From the NCBI RefSeq assembly GCF_000176035.2, contig NC_015675.1, forward strand, positions 2,918,001-2,982,000: a DNA stretch of 64,000 bases, read 5' to 3'. The first letter of the stretch is position 1. Each line of letters begins with the position of its first letter. The DNA is from Mesorhizobium opportunistum WSM2075. Lineage in GTDB: Bacteria > Pseudomonadota > Alphaproteobacteria > Rhizobiales > Rhizobiaceae. The position numbers and the translations under genes were made by a program. Positions 1 through 8,545 of the stretch are shown here, in pieces. The notes under the pieces are model-generated. The model was given only the letters and a program-made list of their open reading frames with translations, was not told where the DNA came from and made no database searches.

Positions 1-2
1 TC

Positions 3-500
3 GCCTACCAGATCGGCGCGGCACAGGCGCTCTCCGCCTATGCCGGCCACCCGATCCGCTACGTCAAGGCTCATGGCGCGCTGGGCAATCTTACCCAGAC
101 CGATCGTGGCGTCGCCGAAGCGGTGACGCGCGCGGTCAAGGCGGTCGATCCCGGCCTGATCTGCCTGGCCATTGCGCTCGGCTTCCAGGACAGGATCGCG
201 CGTGACGCTGGCCTGGCGGTCAGGTCCGAAATCTTCGCCGACCGCGCCTATACGGAGGAAGGGTTTCTTGTATCGCGCAAGCTGGAGGGCGCCGTCATCC
301 ACGATGCCGAGAAGGCTGCTGAACGGGTCGTGCGGATGGTCAAGCAAGGCGCCATCGAGACGCTTTCCGGGCAGTTGCTGCAGACGCCGATCGATTCAAT
401 CTGCGTCCACAGCGACACGCCAGCGGCCGTCGCCATCGCCGCGCATGTCAGGAGACGGCTGGAAGCGAACGGTGTCAGGGTCCGAGCGTTCGCTGCCTGA
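3..500 (+). CDS. pxpA: 5-oxoprolinase subunit A (LamB/YcsF family), 3' part only
   Basis: The reading frame is open from the window edge to the stop at 498-500, so the gene starts upstream and only about 165 C-terminal residues are visible. The stretch VKAHGALGN matches the LamB/YcsF signature (usually VKPHGALYN), and the C-terminal IDSICVHSDTP is also typical. PxpA acts with PxpB and PxpC in ATP-dependent cleavage of 5-oxoproline to glutamate. A GTG at 123 gives a shorter open frame but is internal to the conserved domain. The gene converges on the dehydratase gene at 551-1576, so it belongs to a transcript entering from the left. pxpB and pxpC lie 3.4 kb away on the other strand. Confidence 0.85.
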   Translation, partial: AYQIGAAQALSAYAGHPIRYVKAHGALGNLTQTDRGVAEAVTRAVKAVDPGLICLAIALGFQDRIARDAGLAVRSEIFADRAYTEEGFLVSRKLEGAVIHDAEKAAERVVRMVKQGAIETLSGQLLQTPIDSICVHSDTPAAVAIAAHVRRRLEANGVRVRAFAA

Positions 501-550
501 GCACGGCCGAACGGTTACGCGGCCGCGCCGAGGGCACGGCCGCGTCCGTT

Positions 551-1576
551 TCAGAACCAGACGTCGCTGAGGCGATGGCCGCGTGGATAAGGGTCTGTCG
601 GGTCGAGGCCATATTGGCCAATACTGGTGATCCAGGCTTGTCCAGCGATGGTGACCACGACCGCGTCGCGGTCGCCGACGTGCGCATTGGCGATCACGCG
701 GGAATCGAAATGGGTCCCGATGATCGACCTGTTGCGGAACAGCTCGCCTTTGGCGATCTGGCCCTTTGCCGACATCACCGCCAGTCGCCCGGTGGTGCCG
801 GTGCCTGTCGGCGAGCGGTCGAGCCTGCCATGCAGGCATACCGTGCCGTTGATGCTTTCCACGCGCCCGTCGACGCGCTCGATCGGACCTTCGAAAATCA
901 CGTTGGACACATCGCGGATCTTCGGGTTCTCCGGATGCACGACAACGAGCTGCTCGTTGACGGCTTTCTTGATGCGTTGGCCGATCAGCGACATCTGGTG
1001 TGCCTCGTCGGGTTTGACAGCGAACCCTAGTGCGCGCGCATTGACATGGGCGAAAGTCATGCCGCCATAGGAGGTGTCGACGGTGATCGTGCCAAGCCCC
1101 TCGACTTCGACTGGCGTGTCGAGGTGGACTGCGAAAGCCGGCACATTGGTGAACTCCACCTGCTTCACCTTGCCATTCTCGCAGAGGCAGCGCACCTCGA
1201 TCATGCCTGCGGGTGCCTCCATGCGCAGCCGCGTCTCGGGTTCCTTCATAGGCACCATGCCCGTCTCCAGCGCCACGGTGGCGACGCAGATGGTGTTGGA
1301 GCCCGACATGGGCGGGTATTCAGTGCTTTCGAGGATCACATAGCCGAGGTCGGCCGAGCGATCGCAGGGCGGCAGGATGATGTTGGCGTTGACGTAGGGC
1401 GCGCCGCGCGGCTCGAAGAGGACGAGCCCGCGTATGTCATCCATATGCTCCTGGAGATATTCTTTCTTTTCGAACATGGTCTTGCCGGGCACGTCCATGA
1501 CGCCGCCGGTGATCACATTGCCGACCTCGCCCTCGGCATGGCAGCCGACGACCGTGAATGTTCTTGACCAGCGCAT
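551..1576 (-). CDS. Proline racemase superfamily protein, probable trans-3-hydroxy-L-proline dehydratase
   Basis: A 341-residue protein of full family length. Proline racemases and hydroxyproline epimerases use two catalytic cysteines, in MCGHGT-like and SPCGTGT-like motifs. Here the first motif reads MSGSNT (Ser for Cys) and the second SPTGTGT (Thr for Cys). Thr at the second site is the known mark of trans-3-hydroxyproline dehydratases such as human L3HYPDH, which dehydrate rather than epimerise. The adjacent Ldh2-type reductase gene fits, because the dehydratase product delta1-pyrroline-2-carboxylate is reduced by that family to proline. It is the last gene of the minus-strand run that begins near 6280. 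An epimerase is unlikely without either cysteine; the exact hydroxyproline isomer is open. Confidence 0.8.
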   Translation of the reverse strand: MRWSRTFTVVGCHAEGEVGNVITGGVMDVPGKTMFEKKEYLQEHMDDIRGLVLFEPRGAPYVNANIILPPCDRSADLGYVILESTEYPPMSGSNTICVATVALETGMVPMKEPETRLRMEAPAGMIEVRCLCENGKVKQVEFTNVPAFAVHLDTPVEVEGLGTITVDTSYGGMTFAHVNARALGFAVKPDEAHQMSLIGQRIKKAVNEQLVVVHPENPKIRDVSNVIFEGPIERVDGRVESINGTVCLHGRLDRSPTGTGTTGRLAVMSAKGQIAKGELFRNRSIIGTHFDSRVIANAHVGDRDAVVVTIAGQAWITSIGQYGLDPTDPYPRGHRLSDVWF

Positions 1577-1629
1577 TTTTTCTCCCTTTCCCCTTGATGA
1601 CCAAATCTGAGTGAGGCGGACGGATCACC

Positions 1630-2658
1630 TCAAACGCCGCCGAGTCCTTCTTCAAGAAATCGATCGAGTTGTTCGATCTCCTTGGCCGAGAGGCTGATGC
1701 CGTTACTCTCCGATGCTGCTCGGGCAATGAATCGCCGCTGCGAGGGCAGGCGCGCGCCCTGGCCAAGGATCGCCTCGAACAGAGCTTCCGCACGTCCCAG
1801 CGGGTTACCGGGACGGCTTGCGGAAAAAGCCTGCGGCGAAAAGGCGATGATCAGCTCTCCATGCGATGGATAAAGCGTCGTGGTGCCGAGCAGATCGAGC
1901 GCCTCGGGGCTGGTCAGGTCGCCGATCATGATCCCGGCGAGCAACTCGATCATCGTCGCGATGGCGGAGCCCTTGTGACCGCCGAAGGGAAGCATGGCGC
2001 CCGCCAGGGCAGCTTCGGGATCGGTTGTTGGCCTGCCGTCAGAATCCATGGCCCAGCCTTCCGGCAGCTTCTGGCCTGCCCGGCGGTGGAGCTCGATCTC
2101 GCCGCGCGCGGCAACCGAGGTAGCGAAGTCGAAAATATAAGGCTGTCCGTCGCGCGGCCAACCAAAGGCAAACGGATTGGTGCCCAGCAACGGTCCGTTG
2201 CCACCGGTCGGAGCGACCGTGGCATAGCTCGGGCACATGGCAAGGCCGGCAAGGCCTGCCTGCGACAAGGCTTCGACCTCCACCCAAAGGGCGGAAAAAT
2301 GAACGGCATCGTTGATTGCGAGCGCGGCGATACCGCACGAGCGTGCCCGTTCGACCAGCACCGGCAGACCCAGTTCGAAGGCTGGGTTGGCGAAGCCGTG
2401 CTTCGCATCCACTTTGACGATTGCCGGCGCGCCTTGCGACAACAACTCGGGCACCGCGTTCGGGTTTACCTTCGCGGCCTTGATCGTCCGCAGGGCGCCT
2501 TCGATCCGGTAGACACCATGCGATTTGCAGGCGTCGCGTTCCGCCGCGACGATGACCCTTGTGATGGCGCTGGCCTGGATGGGGTTCACTCCGGCCTTGC
2601 GGAAAATTGCATCGACGCGCTCATGCAGGGCATCGATGGTGAGAACGGTGCTGGTCAT
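1630..2658 (-). CDS. Ldh2/malate-lactate dehydrogenase family reductase, probable delta1-pyrroline-2-carboxylate reductase
   Basis: 342 residues of the Ldh2/MdH NAD(P)H-dependent oxidoreductase family (DpkA/YjmC type). Family landmarks are SHGVYRI near the N-terminus, a Gly-rich GGNGPLLGTNPFAFGWP segment and FGGHKGSAIATMIELLAG. This fold is unrelated to Rossmann dehydrogenases and includes reductases of cyclic imino acids. Position decides the likely role: it lies 53 bp upstream of the proline-racemase-superfamily dehydratase in the same direction, the pairing expected for converting trans-3-hydroxyproline to proline through pyrroline-2-carboxylate. Other Ldh2 substrates (malate, lactate, ureidoglycolate, 2,3-diketogulonate) cannot be excluded from sequence. 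Confidence 0.78.
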   Translation of the reverse strand: MTSTVLTIDALHERVDAIFRKAGVNPIQASAITRVIVAAERDACKSHGVYRIEGALRTIKAAKVNPNAVPELLSQGAPAIVKVDAKHGFANPAFELGLPVLVERARSCGIAALAINDAVHFSALWVEVEALSQAGLAGLAMCPSYATVAPTGGNGPLLGTNPFAFGWPRDGQPYIFDFATSVAARGEIELHRRAGQKLPEGWAMDSDGRPTTDPEAALAGAMLPFGGHKGSAIATMIELLAGIMIGDLTSPEALDLLGTTTLYPSHGELIIAFSPQAFSASRPGNPLGRAEALFEAILGQGARLPSQRRFIARAASESNGISLSAKEIEQLDRFLEEGLGGV

Positions 2659-2697
2659 TTCTGGCCTTCGGGTTTGGCTGCGCGAATGCAGGTGCCG

Positions 2698-3861
2698 TTA
2701 AAAATCCAGACCACCGGCAAAGGCTCTCAAATCCTGTGCAAGCAAAGCGGGCTGTTCGAGGGCCGCGAAATGACCACCGCGCGGCATCGCTGTCCACTGG
2801 CGGATGTCCTTGAAGACGCGCTCGACCCAGCTCCTTGGCGGCATCGGCAGCTCTTTGGGAAACAACGCCACCGCAAGCGGGACGTGGATCGCCGTGCCGG
2901 GCGCGAATGCAAGCGGACTGGCGCGCGTTTCCCAATAGAGCCGCATCGACGAAGCGACGGTCCGGGTGAACCAGTAAAGCGAGATGTCGGCGAGCATGTC
3001 GTCGCGCGAAAATGCGGCGTTGGCCAGATCGCCATCGCAATCGCTCCAGTCGCGGAATTTTTCGATCATCCAGGCTGCCAGTCCGACCGGCGAATCCGTC
3101 AGCCCGTAGGCAAGCGTTTGCGGACGTGTGCCTTGAATATGAGCATAGGCGCCGTGAAGGTCCGCCCATCCGGCTTTCCGTTCCAGGAACGCGCGTTCTT
3201 CCGGCGTCAAGTCACCATCCGGGCTTGCATCGTGAGGCGGTGAGAATGAGCCGGGGATGAAATTCAGATGCACGCCGGCGAGACTGTCTGGATGTGCGTG
3301 CGCCAGACAGGTCGACACGCTGGCGCCCAGATCGCCACCTTGCGCGAGATATCGCTTGTAGCCGAGACGGCTCATCAACTCAGCCCAAAGGTCGGCGACG
3401 GTGAACAGGTTGAGACCAGGCTTGGTCGGCCGGCTCGAAAAACCATAGCCGGGAATCGACGGAACCACGACGTTGAAGGCATCCTCCTGTCTTCCGCCAT
3501 GCGAAAGCGGGTCGGTCAGAAGCGGGATCAGCTCATGAAATTCGAAGACGCTGCCTGGCCAGCCATGGGTGAGTATGATCGTTCTGCCGGTCGCAACAGC
3601 GGCGCGCGCATGGATGAAATGGATGGTTTGGCCGCCGATGTCCGTCTGGTAGTGCGGATGGGCGTTCCAGGCGGCTTCCTGCTTGCGCCAGTCGAAGCCG
3701 GTGCGCCAGTGCTGCATAAGCCGCCGCAGTTCCTCGTGCTCTGTTCCCTGCGCCCAGCCCATTGCCTGCAATTGGTCCGGCTCGCGCCAGTTCGAGATGC
3801 GCTTGTTCAAATCATCGATTTCAGACTGGGCGATCTCGATGGTGAAGGGGCGAATTTTCAT
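2698..3861 (-). CDS. Epoxide hydrolase family alpha/beta hydrolase
   Basis: 387 residues. An N-terminal EHN domain (IEIAQSEIDDLNKRISNWREP) precedes an alpha/beta-hydrolase core with the oxyanion segment HGWPGS, the nucleophile segment GGDLGASVS (Asp in GGD) and a C-terminal GGHFAALEQP supplying the catalytic His. This is the microsomal/juvenile-hormone epoxide hydrolase architecture, which opens epoxides to diols through an Asp-ester intermediate. The ATG at 3859-3861 is preceded by GAGGAG and overlaps the pxpC stop by 4 bp; a longer open frame to 4224 is only an antisense extension through pxpC. Its place between imino-acid genes and 5-oxoprolinase genes is unusual and its substrate is unknown. 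Confidence 0.85.
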   Translation of the reverse strand: MKIRPFTIEIAQSEIDDLNKRISNWREPDQLQAMGWAQGTEHEELRRLMQHWRTGFDWRKQEAAWNAHPHYQTDIGGQTIHFIHARAAVATGRTIILTHGWPGSVFEFHELIPLLTDPLSHGGRQEDAFNVVVPSIPGYGFSSRPTKPGLNLFTVADLWAELMSRLGYKRYLAQGGDLGASVSTCLAHAHPDSLAGVHLNFIPGSFSPPHDASPDGDLTPEERAFLERKAGWADLHGAYAHIQGTRPQTLAYGLTDSPVGLAAWMIEKFRDWSDCDGDLANAAFSRDDMLADISLYWFTRTVASSMRLYWETRASPLAFAPGTAIHVPLAVALFPKELPMPPRSWVERVFKDIRQWTAMPRGGHFAALEQPALLAQDLRAFAGGLDF

Positions 3862-4838
3862 GGGCTCCTCTGCTCGCCGACCATGAGGTTCCGGGCGGCG
3901 ACAAAGTCGCGGCGTCGCTGCCAGTTCGTGCGAAGCGCTTCCGTCGACGCTTCGATCGAGACCGCTGAGAAACGCAGACGCGCCCCGACAGGCGCTTGTG
4001 CGAGCCGCCACAGGTCGGCTTCGATCACCGTAGCGATCTTCGGATAGCCGCCGCAAGTGTTGGCATCGGCAAGCTGGATGATTGGCTGGCCGGACGGTGG
4101 CACCTGGACAGTGCCGGGTACGATGCCGTGGGACAGCAATTCCAGCGGCGAGAGGAGCGAGAGCGTCTCTCCGGAAAGGCGATATCCCATCCGGTTGGCG
4201 TCGTTGGTGATGCTCCATTCGCATCCGGTGAAGGCTGCCTGGGATTCAGGGGTGAAGGCGTCGAACTCGGCGGCCGGCAGAACTCGCAACTCGAATGCCG
4301 AGGCAAAGCCGTCCACCGCGCCGCGTCGCTCTTCCAGCGCTGCGCCGATGCCGCCTGCGGGAAGCCGGCATTGCGCCGGGTTGAGCGCAAGCCGGTCACC
4401 GCGCGACAGGCCGCGCCCGCCGAGCCCGCCGAAGCCACCCTTCGCATCCGTCGCGCGCGACCCCATGACGAGGGGTAGATCGAGCCCCCCGGCAACGGCG
4501 ATATAGGAACGCGCACCGGTGCGCGGTGCTTCGAGGACAAGCGTCTCACCGGCGCGGATCGTCATGGCCCACCAGGGCGGGCAGGGCCGATTACCGACGC
4601 TGACGGCGCAATCCGCGCCGGTGACAGCGACCGCGGTGTCGACATGCGTGCGCAGCCGGAACGGATGAAGCGCGACCTCGATCCCGGCAGCCGAGGGATC
4701 ATTGCCCAGCATGAGATTGGCGATTGCAAGCGCTTGCCTGTCCATGGCGCCGCCATGGCTGACCCCCAGCGCAAGATGGCCAGGCCGGCCGAGATCCTGG
4801 ATTGTGTTCGGCAGACCGGTGGTGAGGATCTCGATCAT
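3858..4838 (-). CDS. pxpC: 5-oxoprolinase subunit C (biotin-dependent carboxyltransferase family)
   Basis: 326 residues, the usual length for PxpC/KipA. Recognisable features are the N-terminal TTGLPNTIQDLGRPGHLALGVSHGGAMD, where the QD.GR and GAMD elements are family signatures, and GYPKIATVIEADLWRLAQ near the C-terminus. With PxpB it forms the cyclophilin-like KipI-KipA type complex of 5-oxoprolinase. Four-base overlaps on both sides (with pxpB at 4835-4838 and the hydrolase at 3858-3861) show translational coupling. Such paralogues can act on other lactams or carry an allophanate-hydrolase-like annotation. Confidence 0.88.
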   Translation of the reverse strand: MIEILTTGLPNTIQDLGRPGHLALGVSHGGAMDRQALAIANLMLGNDPSAAGIEVALHPFRLRTHVDTAVAVTGADCAVSVGNRPCPPWWAMTIRAGETLVLEAPRTGARSYIAVAGGLDLPLVMGSRATDAKGGFGGLGGRGLSRGDRLALNPAQCRLPAGGIGAALEERRGAVDGFASAFELRVLPAAEFDAFTPESQAAFTGCEWSITNDANRMGYRLSGETLSLLSPLELLSHGIVPGTVQVPPSGQPIIQLADANTCGGYPKIATVIEADLWRLAQAPVGARLRFSAVSIEASTEALRTNWQRRRDFVAARNLMVGEQRSP

Positions 4839-5497
4839 GCCTCAATCCCCGCGATTTCGAATCGGATCGTGTCTCCCGGCCAGAGCAGCACGGGCAATTC
4901 CGCTTCGGCGTTGAACAGCTTCACGTCGGTATGGCCGATCATGTGCCATCCGGACGGCGCAGTCATCGGCATGACGCCCGCCTGCGCACCGCCGATTATG
5001 ACGGCGCCCTCAGTGACCTTCAGGCGAGGCGTGCTGCGCCTTGCCCAGGCAAGCCGTGGGTCGAGACCGGACAGATAGGGAAAGCCCGGCATGGCGCCGA
5101 TGGCGGCGACGGTGTAGGCGGCTGCCGCGTGGCGCCTGACGGTCTCGTCGACAGATAGGCCGCAATGCGCGGCCCAGCCGGCGAGGTCCTCGCCGCGCGA
5201 GCCGCCATAGCTGACAGGAATAGTATGATTCGTGCCGGCCACCGCATGGGCATCGGTGCTGGTCCAGAGCGACATCAACTGATCGCCGACACTGTGGGCG
5301 TCCGTGGCGAGCGGGTCAAACACCACCAGCAGGTTGTTCATGCCGGGAACGGTCTCGCGCACCCCTTCGAGGCTCAGCGCAGCATTCGCTACCGCCCAGA
5401 CCAGCTCCTGGGTGGCATCATCGAAAGCCCCCTGCGCCCCGTCGAGCAGCAGCGCGGCCGATCCCGCAAGACTGATGTGGGGCGTACCGACAACCAT
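4835..5497 (-). CDS. pxpB: 5-oxoprolinase subunit B (KipI / allophanate hydrolase subunit 1 family)
   Basis: 220 residues with PxpB/KipI landmarks: HTIPVSYGG.RGEDL in the middle and GFPYLSGLDPRLAWARRSTPRLKV, then GWHMIGHTDVKLF towards the C-terminus. It overlaps pxpC by 4 bp and starts 6 bp downstream of the SDR gene's stop, so SDR, pxpB, pxpC and the hydrolase look like one transcript. It pairs with PxpC and needs a PxpA partner; the pxpA end at the window start runs on the other strand. Confidence 0.88.
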   Translation of the reverse strand: MVVGTPHISLAGSAALLLDGAQGAFDDATQELVWAVANAALSLEGVRETVPGMNNLLVVFDPLATDAHSVGDQLMSLWTSTDAHAVAGTNHTIPVSYGGSRGEDLAGWAAHCGLSVDETVRRHAAAAYTVAAIGAMPGFPYLSGLDPRLAWARRSTPRLKVTEGAVIIGGAQAGVMPMTAPSGWHMIGHTDVKLFNAEAELPVLLWPGDTIRFEIAGIEA

Positions 5498-5503
5498 TGG
5501 CGG

Positions 5504-6280
5504 TCAGTCCTTCACCGGCATCGTATAATTCAGGATCAGGCGGCCGCCATCCGGATAGATGGTCTGGCCGACAATGTAGGAGGCGTCGTCGCTGGCCAGG
5601 AAGGATGCGACGCTGGCGATCTCCGAAGGTTCGCCACAGCGGCCGCTCGGCGTGCGCGACAGTATGGTCTGGCGCTGCGCTTCGCTGGCCATGACCGAGC
5701 TCTTGACCATGTCGGTTAGGATGGTGCCGGGGCCGATGGCGTTGACGCGAATGTTATGCGGAATCAATCCGACGGCCATCACCGCCGTCAACTGCTTGAT
5801 GCCACCCTTGGACACGGCATAGGCGACGGAATTGGGAATGGCCAGGATGGCGTTGATCGACGACATGTTGATGATCGAGCCGCCGCGTCCCTGCGCGATC
5901 ATGGCCCTTGCCGCGGCCTGCCCGAGAAGGAAGGGCGCCTTGAGATTGACGCGCTGAACCAGGTCGAAGGCTTCCTCGGGGAAGTCAACGAAATCGTCCA
6001 GATGGATGATGCCGGCATTGTTGATGAGGACGTCGACACCGCCGAATCGCTCCGTGGCCTTGGCAACAACATCGGCTGCCATCTCCTGGGTGCATTCGGA
6101 GAGATCCGCCGATAGCCAGGCGGCACGCTCGCCAAGACGTTCGGCATGCTCGCGTCCGCGATCGGCCTGCACGTCGACAAGCACCACCTTGGCGCCATCG
6201 GCATGAAAGCGCTCAGCGCAGGCAAGGCCCAGGCCTTGTGCCGCCCCGGTGACGATCACGACTTTTCCTGCGTGCTTCAC
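5504..6280 (-). CDS. SDR family oxidoreductase
   Basis: Classical short-chain dehydrogenase of about 258 residues: cofactor loop TGAAQGLG, the NNAG motif in DVLINNAG, active-site Ser in NMSSINA, YxxxK as YAVSK, and a C-terminal YPDGG segment. An Asp after beta-2 (VLVDVQ) suggests NAD preference. I chose the GTG at 6278-6280 because AAGGGA lies 7 nt upstream and the protein then begins directly before the first beta strand. An ATG at 6302-6304 and a TTG at 6326-6328 are in frame but lack a ribosome site, and the TTG overlaps a palindrome. It heads the minus-strand run with pxpB and pxpC. The substrate is not predictable; hydroxyl oxidation of a hydroxylated cyclic amino acid would fit the context. 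Confidence 0.85.
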   Translation of the reverse strand: MKHAGKVVIVTGAAQGLGLACAERFHADGAKVVLVDVQADRGREHAERLGERAAWLSADLSECTQEMAADVVAKATERFGGVDVLINNAGIIHLDDFVDFPEEAFDLVQRVNLKAPFLLGQAAARAMIAQGRGGSIINMSSINAILAIPNSVAYAVSKGGIKQLTAVMAVGLIPHNIRVNAIGPGTILTDMVKSSVMASEAQRQTILSRTPSGRCGEPSEIASVASFLASDDASYIVGQTIYPDGGRLILNYTMPVKD

Positions 6281-6312
6281 AACCGAATCCCTTTTCACAA
6301 TCATGACATCTA

Positions 6313-6327
6313 TGGATATGTTATCCA
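6313..6327. promoter_or_regulatory. 15-bp palindromic operator TGGATA-TGT-TATCCA
   Basis: A perfect inverted repeat of 6-bp arms around a 3-bp spacer, 33 bp upstream of the chosen SDR start. A second site of the same form and spacing lies at 6475-6489 in front of the divergent RraA-like gene. The arrangement is that of a repressor or activator shared by two divergent transcripts. No regulator gene lies beside it, so the binding protein, possibly GntR-type, is outside this stretch. Confidence 0.55.
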
Positions 6328-6474
6328 ATCTATCTTGAACTTTGACGCCATTGCAAGTCCGAATGGCAGGAGCGGTTGGGTCATTCTGACCAGACCTACG
6401 CCATTTATAAGTCGATTTGGCTTTTTTCTGCCGACAATCGCAAGGTCGGTTGACTCGACCGAATTAAGTATGAT

Positions 6475-6489
6475 TGGATACTATATTCA
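6475..6489. promoter_or_regulatory. Second operator copy TGGATA-CTA-TATTCA
   Basis: Same 6-3-6 architecture as 6313-6327, with an identical left arm and one mismatch in the right arm. It lies 32 bp before the ATG of the RraA-like gene, in an AT-rich patch where a promoter is expected. The two sites are 162 bp apart. Confidence 0.5.
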
Positions 6490-6520
6490 TAATAAGTGCC
6501 GACGATGAGGAGTGCAGGCG

Positions 6521-7156
6521 ATGGCGGATGGATCACAGGAAAGCGAACTGATCGACGCGTTCCGCGCTCTTGCGACGCCGTTGATCAGCGACAATCTCGC
6601 TCGCGTTCCCGGCGCTGTCGGGTTGCGGCCGTTTCATCGGGTGAGTGGCGTCATGGCGGGGAGAGCGCTGACGGTCAGGACTCGTCCCGGGGACAACCAG
6701 TTCATCCATCGTGCGCTCGATCTGTTGCAGCCAGGCGACGTCATTGTCGTCGACGGCGGTGGCTATGAGGGGCGCGCGCTGGTCGGCGAGATCATGACAA
6801 GTGTCGCGGCTTCGCGCGGCGCCGCGGGCATCGTCATCGACGGCGCCATTCGCGATGCAGGTGCCATCGGCCGCAATCCGTTCCCATGCTTCGCGCGGTC
6901 GGCCATCCATCTCGGACCTTACAAGGATGGTCCGGGAGCCATAAATGTTCCGGTCTGCATAGGCGGCATGGTCGTCGGTCCAGGCGACATCGTCGTCGGC
7001 GACGAAGATGGCGTCGTGGCATTTCCAATGGACGGTGCCGCGGCCTTGCTGGCCGCCGTCCGGGCGCAGGAAGCCCGCGAGGCCGAGATCATGCAGAGCA
7101 TCCAGGAGAACCGCTATCAGGGAGCCTATGCCCGTGCTTCCAGCGGCAGTCACTGA
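6521..7156 (+). CDS. RraA family protein (HMG/CHA aldolase-like)
   Basis: 211 residues. The RraA/dimethylmenaquinone-methyltransferase fold is shown by PGDVIVVDGGGYEGRALVGEIM and GIVIDGAIRDAGAI, where GEIM and the D-x4-D pattern with RD supply the divalent metal and carboxylate-binding residues of 4-hydroxy-4-methyl-2-oxoglutarate/oxaloacetate aldolases, and by a late VGPGDIVVGDEDGVV. ATG 6521 has GAGGAG 8 nt upstream; the GTG at 6512 overlaps that site and is rejected. It precedes an ABC importer operon in the same direction and is divergent from the SDR/pxp genes. A metal-dependent 2-oxoacid lyase or decarboxylase is most likely; the RNase E inhibitor role of E. coli RraA is less likely in this context. 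Confidence 0.8.
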   Translation: MADGSQESELIDAFRALATPLISDNLARVPGAVGLRPFHRVSGVMAGRALTVRTRPGDNQFIHRALDLLQPGDVIVVDGGGYEGRALVGEIMTSVAASRGAAGIVIDGAIRDAGAIGRNPFPCFARSAIHLGPYKDGPGAINVPVCIGGMVVGPGDIVVGDEDGVVAFPMDGAAALLAAVRAQEAREAEIMQSIQENRYQGAYARASSGSH

Positions 7157-7304
7157 TCGGCGGATCAGGAGCCTGCCGGTGAGAAATCGCATGGCAGGCT
7201 GGCGATCTTGCTCAACAAAACCGCTCCGCAACTAACCGAGGGGCGAAACAATGCATTTCGGGCACGCCGCCTGGATGCGCCAACAGGGGAAATGGAGAGA
7301 ATTA

Positions 7305-8426
7305 ATGGTTGTTTCCTTCAAGAGGCTTGCCAAGAGGCTGGCTTGTGCGACCGCCCTTGCCGGGCTGGCTATGACCACGATGGCCGCGGCTGCCGATATA
7401 AAGATCGGCATCGTGGCTCCCATGACTGGCCAACTGGCCAGTGAAGGGCAGGATATGGAGAACGCCGTGAAGATGGCGATCGACGCCGTCAACGCCCAAG
7501 GTGGCGTCAACGGCGACAAGATCATCACCACGACCGCTGACGACGCCTGCGATCCGCAGCAGGCGGTGACCGCAGGCAGCAAGCTTGTCTCGGAAGGCGT
7601 GACCGCCATCGTTGGCGGCTACTGTTCGGGTGCCGTCTTGCCGACATTGAAGATCTACGGCGACGCCGGCATTCCGTTCGTCATCATCGGAGCGAACTCG
7701 ACCAAGCTGGTCGCCGCCAATCAGGGTAATGCCTTCCTCGCCAATTCGACCGGCGACATGCAGGCGACTACAGCGGTGGAGCTCTTCAAGAAGAACGGCT
7801 ACAAGAAGATCGCGGTCGTCGACGAAGGCGATGCCTATTCATCCGACCTGGGCAAGCTGACCGCCGAAGCCTTCAAGGGCGCAGGCGGCGAAATTGCCGC
7901 CAAGGAGACCACCACGGCCGGCGAGCAGGACTATTCGGCGGTCGTCACCAAGATCAAATCAAGCGGCGCCGACGCCGTCTTCTGGACCGCCTACCATGCC
8001 GGCGGCGCACTGCTCACCAAGCAGCTTCGGCAGGCCGGTTTCCAGGGCGGCATCGTGCTGGGCGACGGCAACAATTCGCCGGAGTATCTGGAAATCGCCG
8101 GGTCGGCCGGTGAGGGCGTGTATCTGTTGTCTCCGCCGACCGTCGACCTCTTGTCCGGCGCCGCCGACTTCAAAGCCAAGTACAAGGAAACCTATGGTCG
8201 TGACGCCGGTGCCTATGCAGCTCTTTCGTATGATGTGGGCGACCTAATCGCCGATGCCATCACGCGGGCCAAGTCGGCGGATCAAAAGGCGATCATCGAG
8301 GCCCTCAAGGCGAGCGACTTCAAAGGCCTTGCCGGCGAAATCAAGTTCACCGACAAGAACACCCTCCAGACCTCGAACTTCCGCCCGGTGATCGCCAAAG
8401 GCGGCAAGTGGGTGGCTGTCGAATAA
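7305..8426 (+). CDS. Branched-chain/amino-acid ABC transporter substrate-binding protein
   Basis: 373 residues. After a signal peptide (KRLAKRLACATALAGLAMTTMAAAA) the mature part starts ADIKIGIVAPMTGQLA, the typical LivJ/LivK type I periplasmic-binding fold (Peripla_BP_6). ATG 7305 has GGAGAG upstream; the in-frame ATG at 7251 would add a hydrophilic tail before the signal peptide. It is the first gene of a complete five-component importer (7305-11911). The ligand cannot be read from sequence; neighbours suggest a proline derivative or another cyclic amino acid. Confidence 0.9.
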   Translation: MVVSFKRLAKRLACATALAGLAMTTMAAAADIKIGIVAPMTGQLASEGQDMENAVKMAIDAVNAQGGVNGDKIITTTADDACDPQQAVTAGSKLVSEGVTAIVGGYCSGAVLPTLKIYGDAGIPFVIIGANSTKLVAANQGNAFLANSTGDMQATTAVELFKKNGYKKIAVVDEGDAYSSDLGKLTAEAFKGAGGEIAAKETTTAGEQDYSAVVTKIKSSGADAVFWTAYHAGGALLTKQLRQAGFQGGIVLGDGNNSPEYLEIAGSAGEGVYLLSPPTVDLLSGAADFKAKYKETYGRDAGAYAALSYDVGDLIADAITRAKSADQKAIIEALKASDFKGLAGEIKFTDKNTLQTSNFRPVIAKGGKWVAVE

Positions 8427-8545
8427 AGGCTAACCGGATTGATGCCGGGGCGGCCCTTGTGGCGGCCTCGGCGCCATCGCCGATTGTCTGGCGCGCCAAC
8501 GCTGCGCCCAGACAAGACTTTTTCAATTCTGCCCCAGGAGCATCA

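Noticed and set aside
2698..4224. 508-residue version of the epoxide hydrolase
   Set aside because: The first 121 residues read through pxpC in another phase; the ATG at 3859-3861 has a strong ribosome site.
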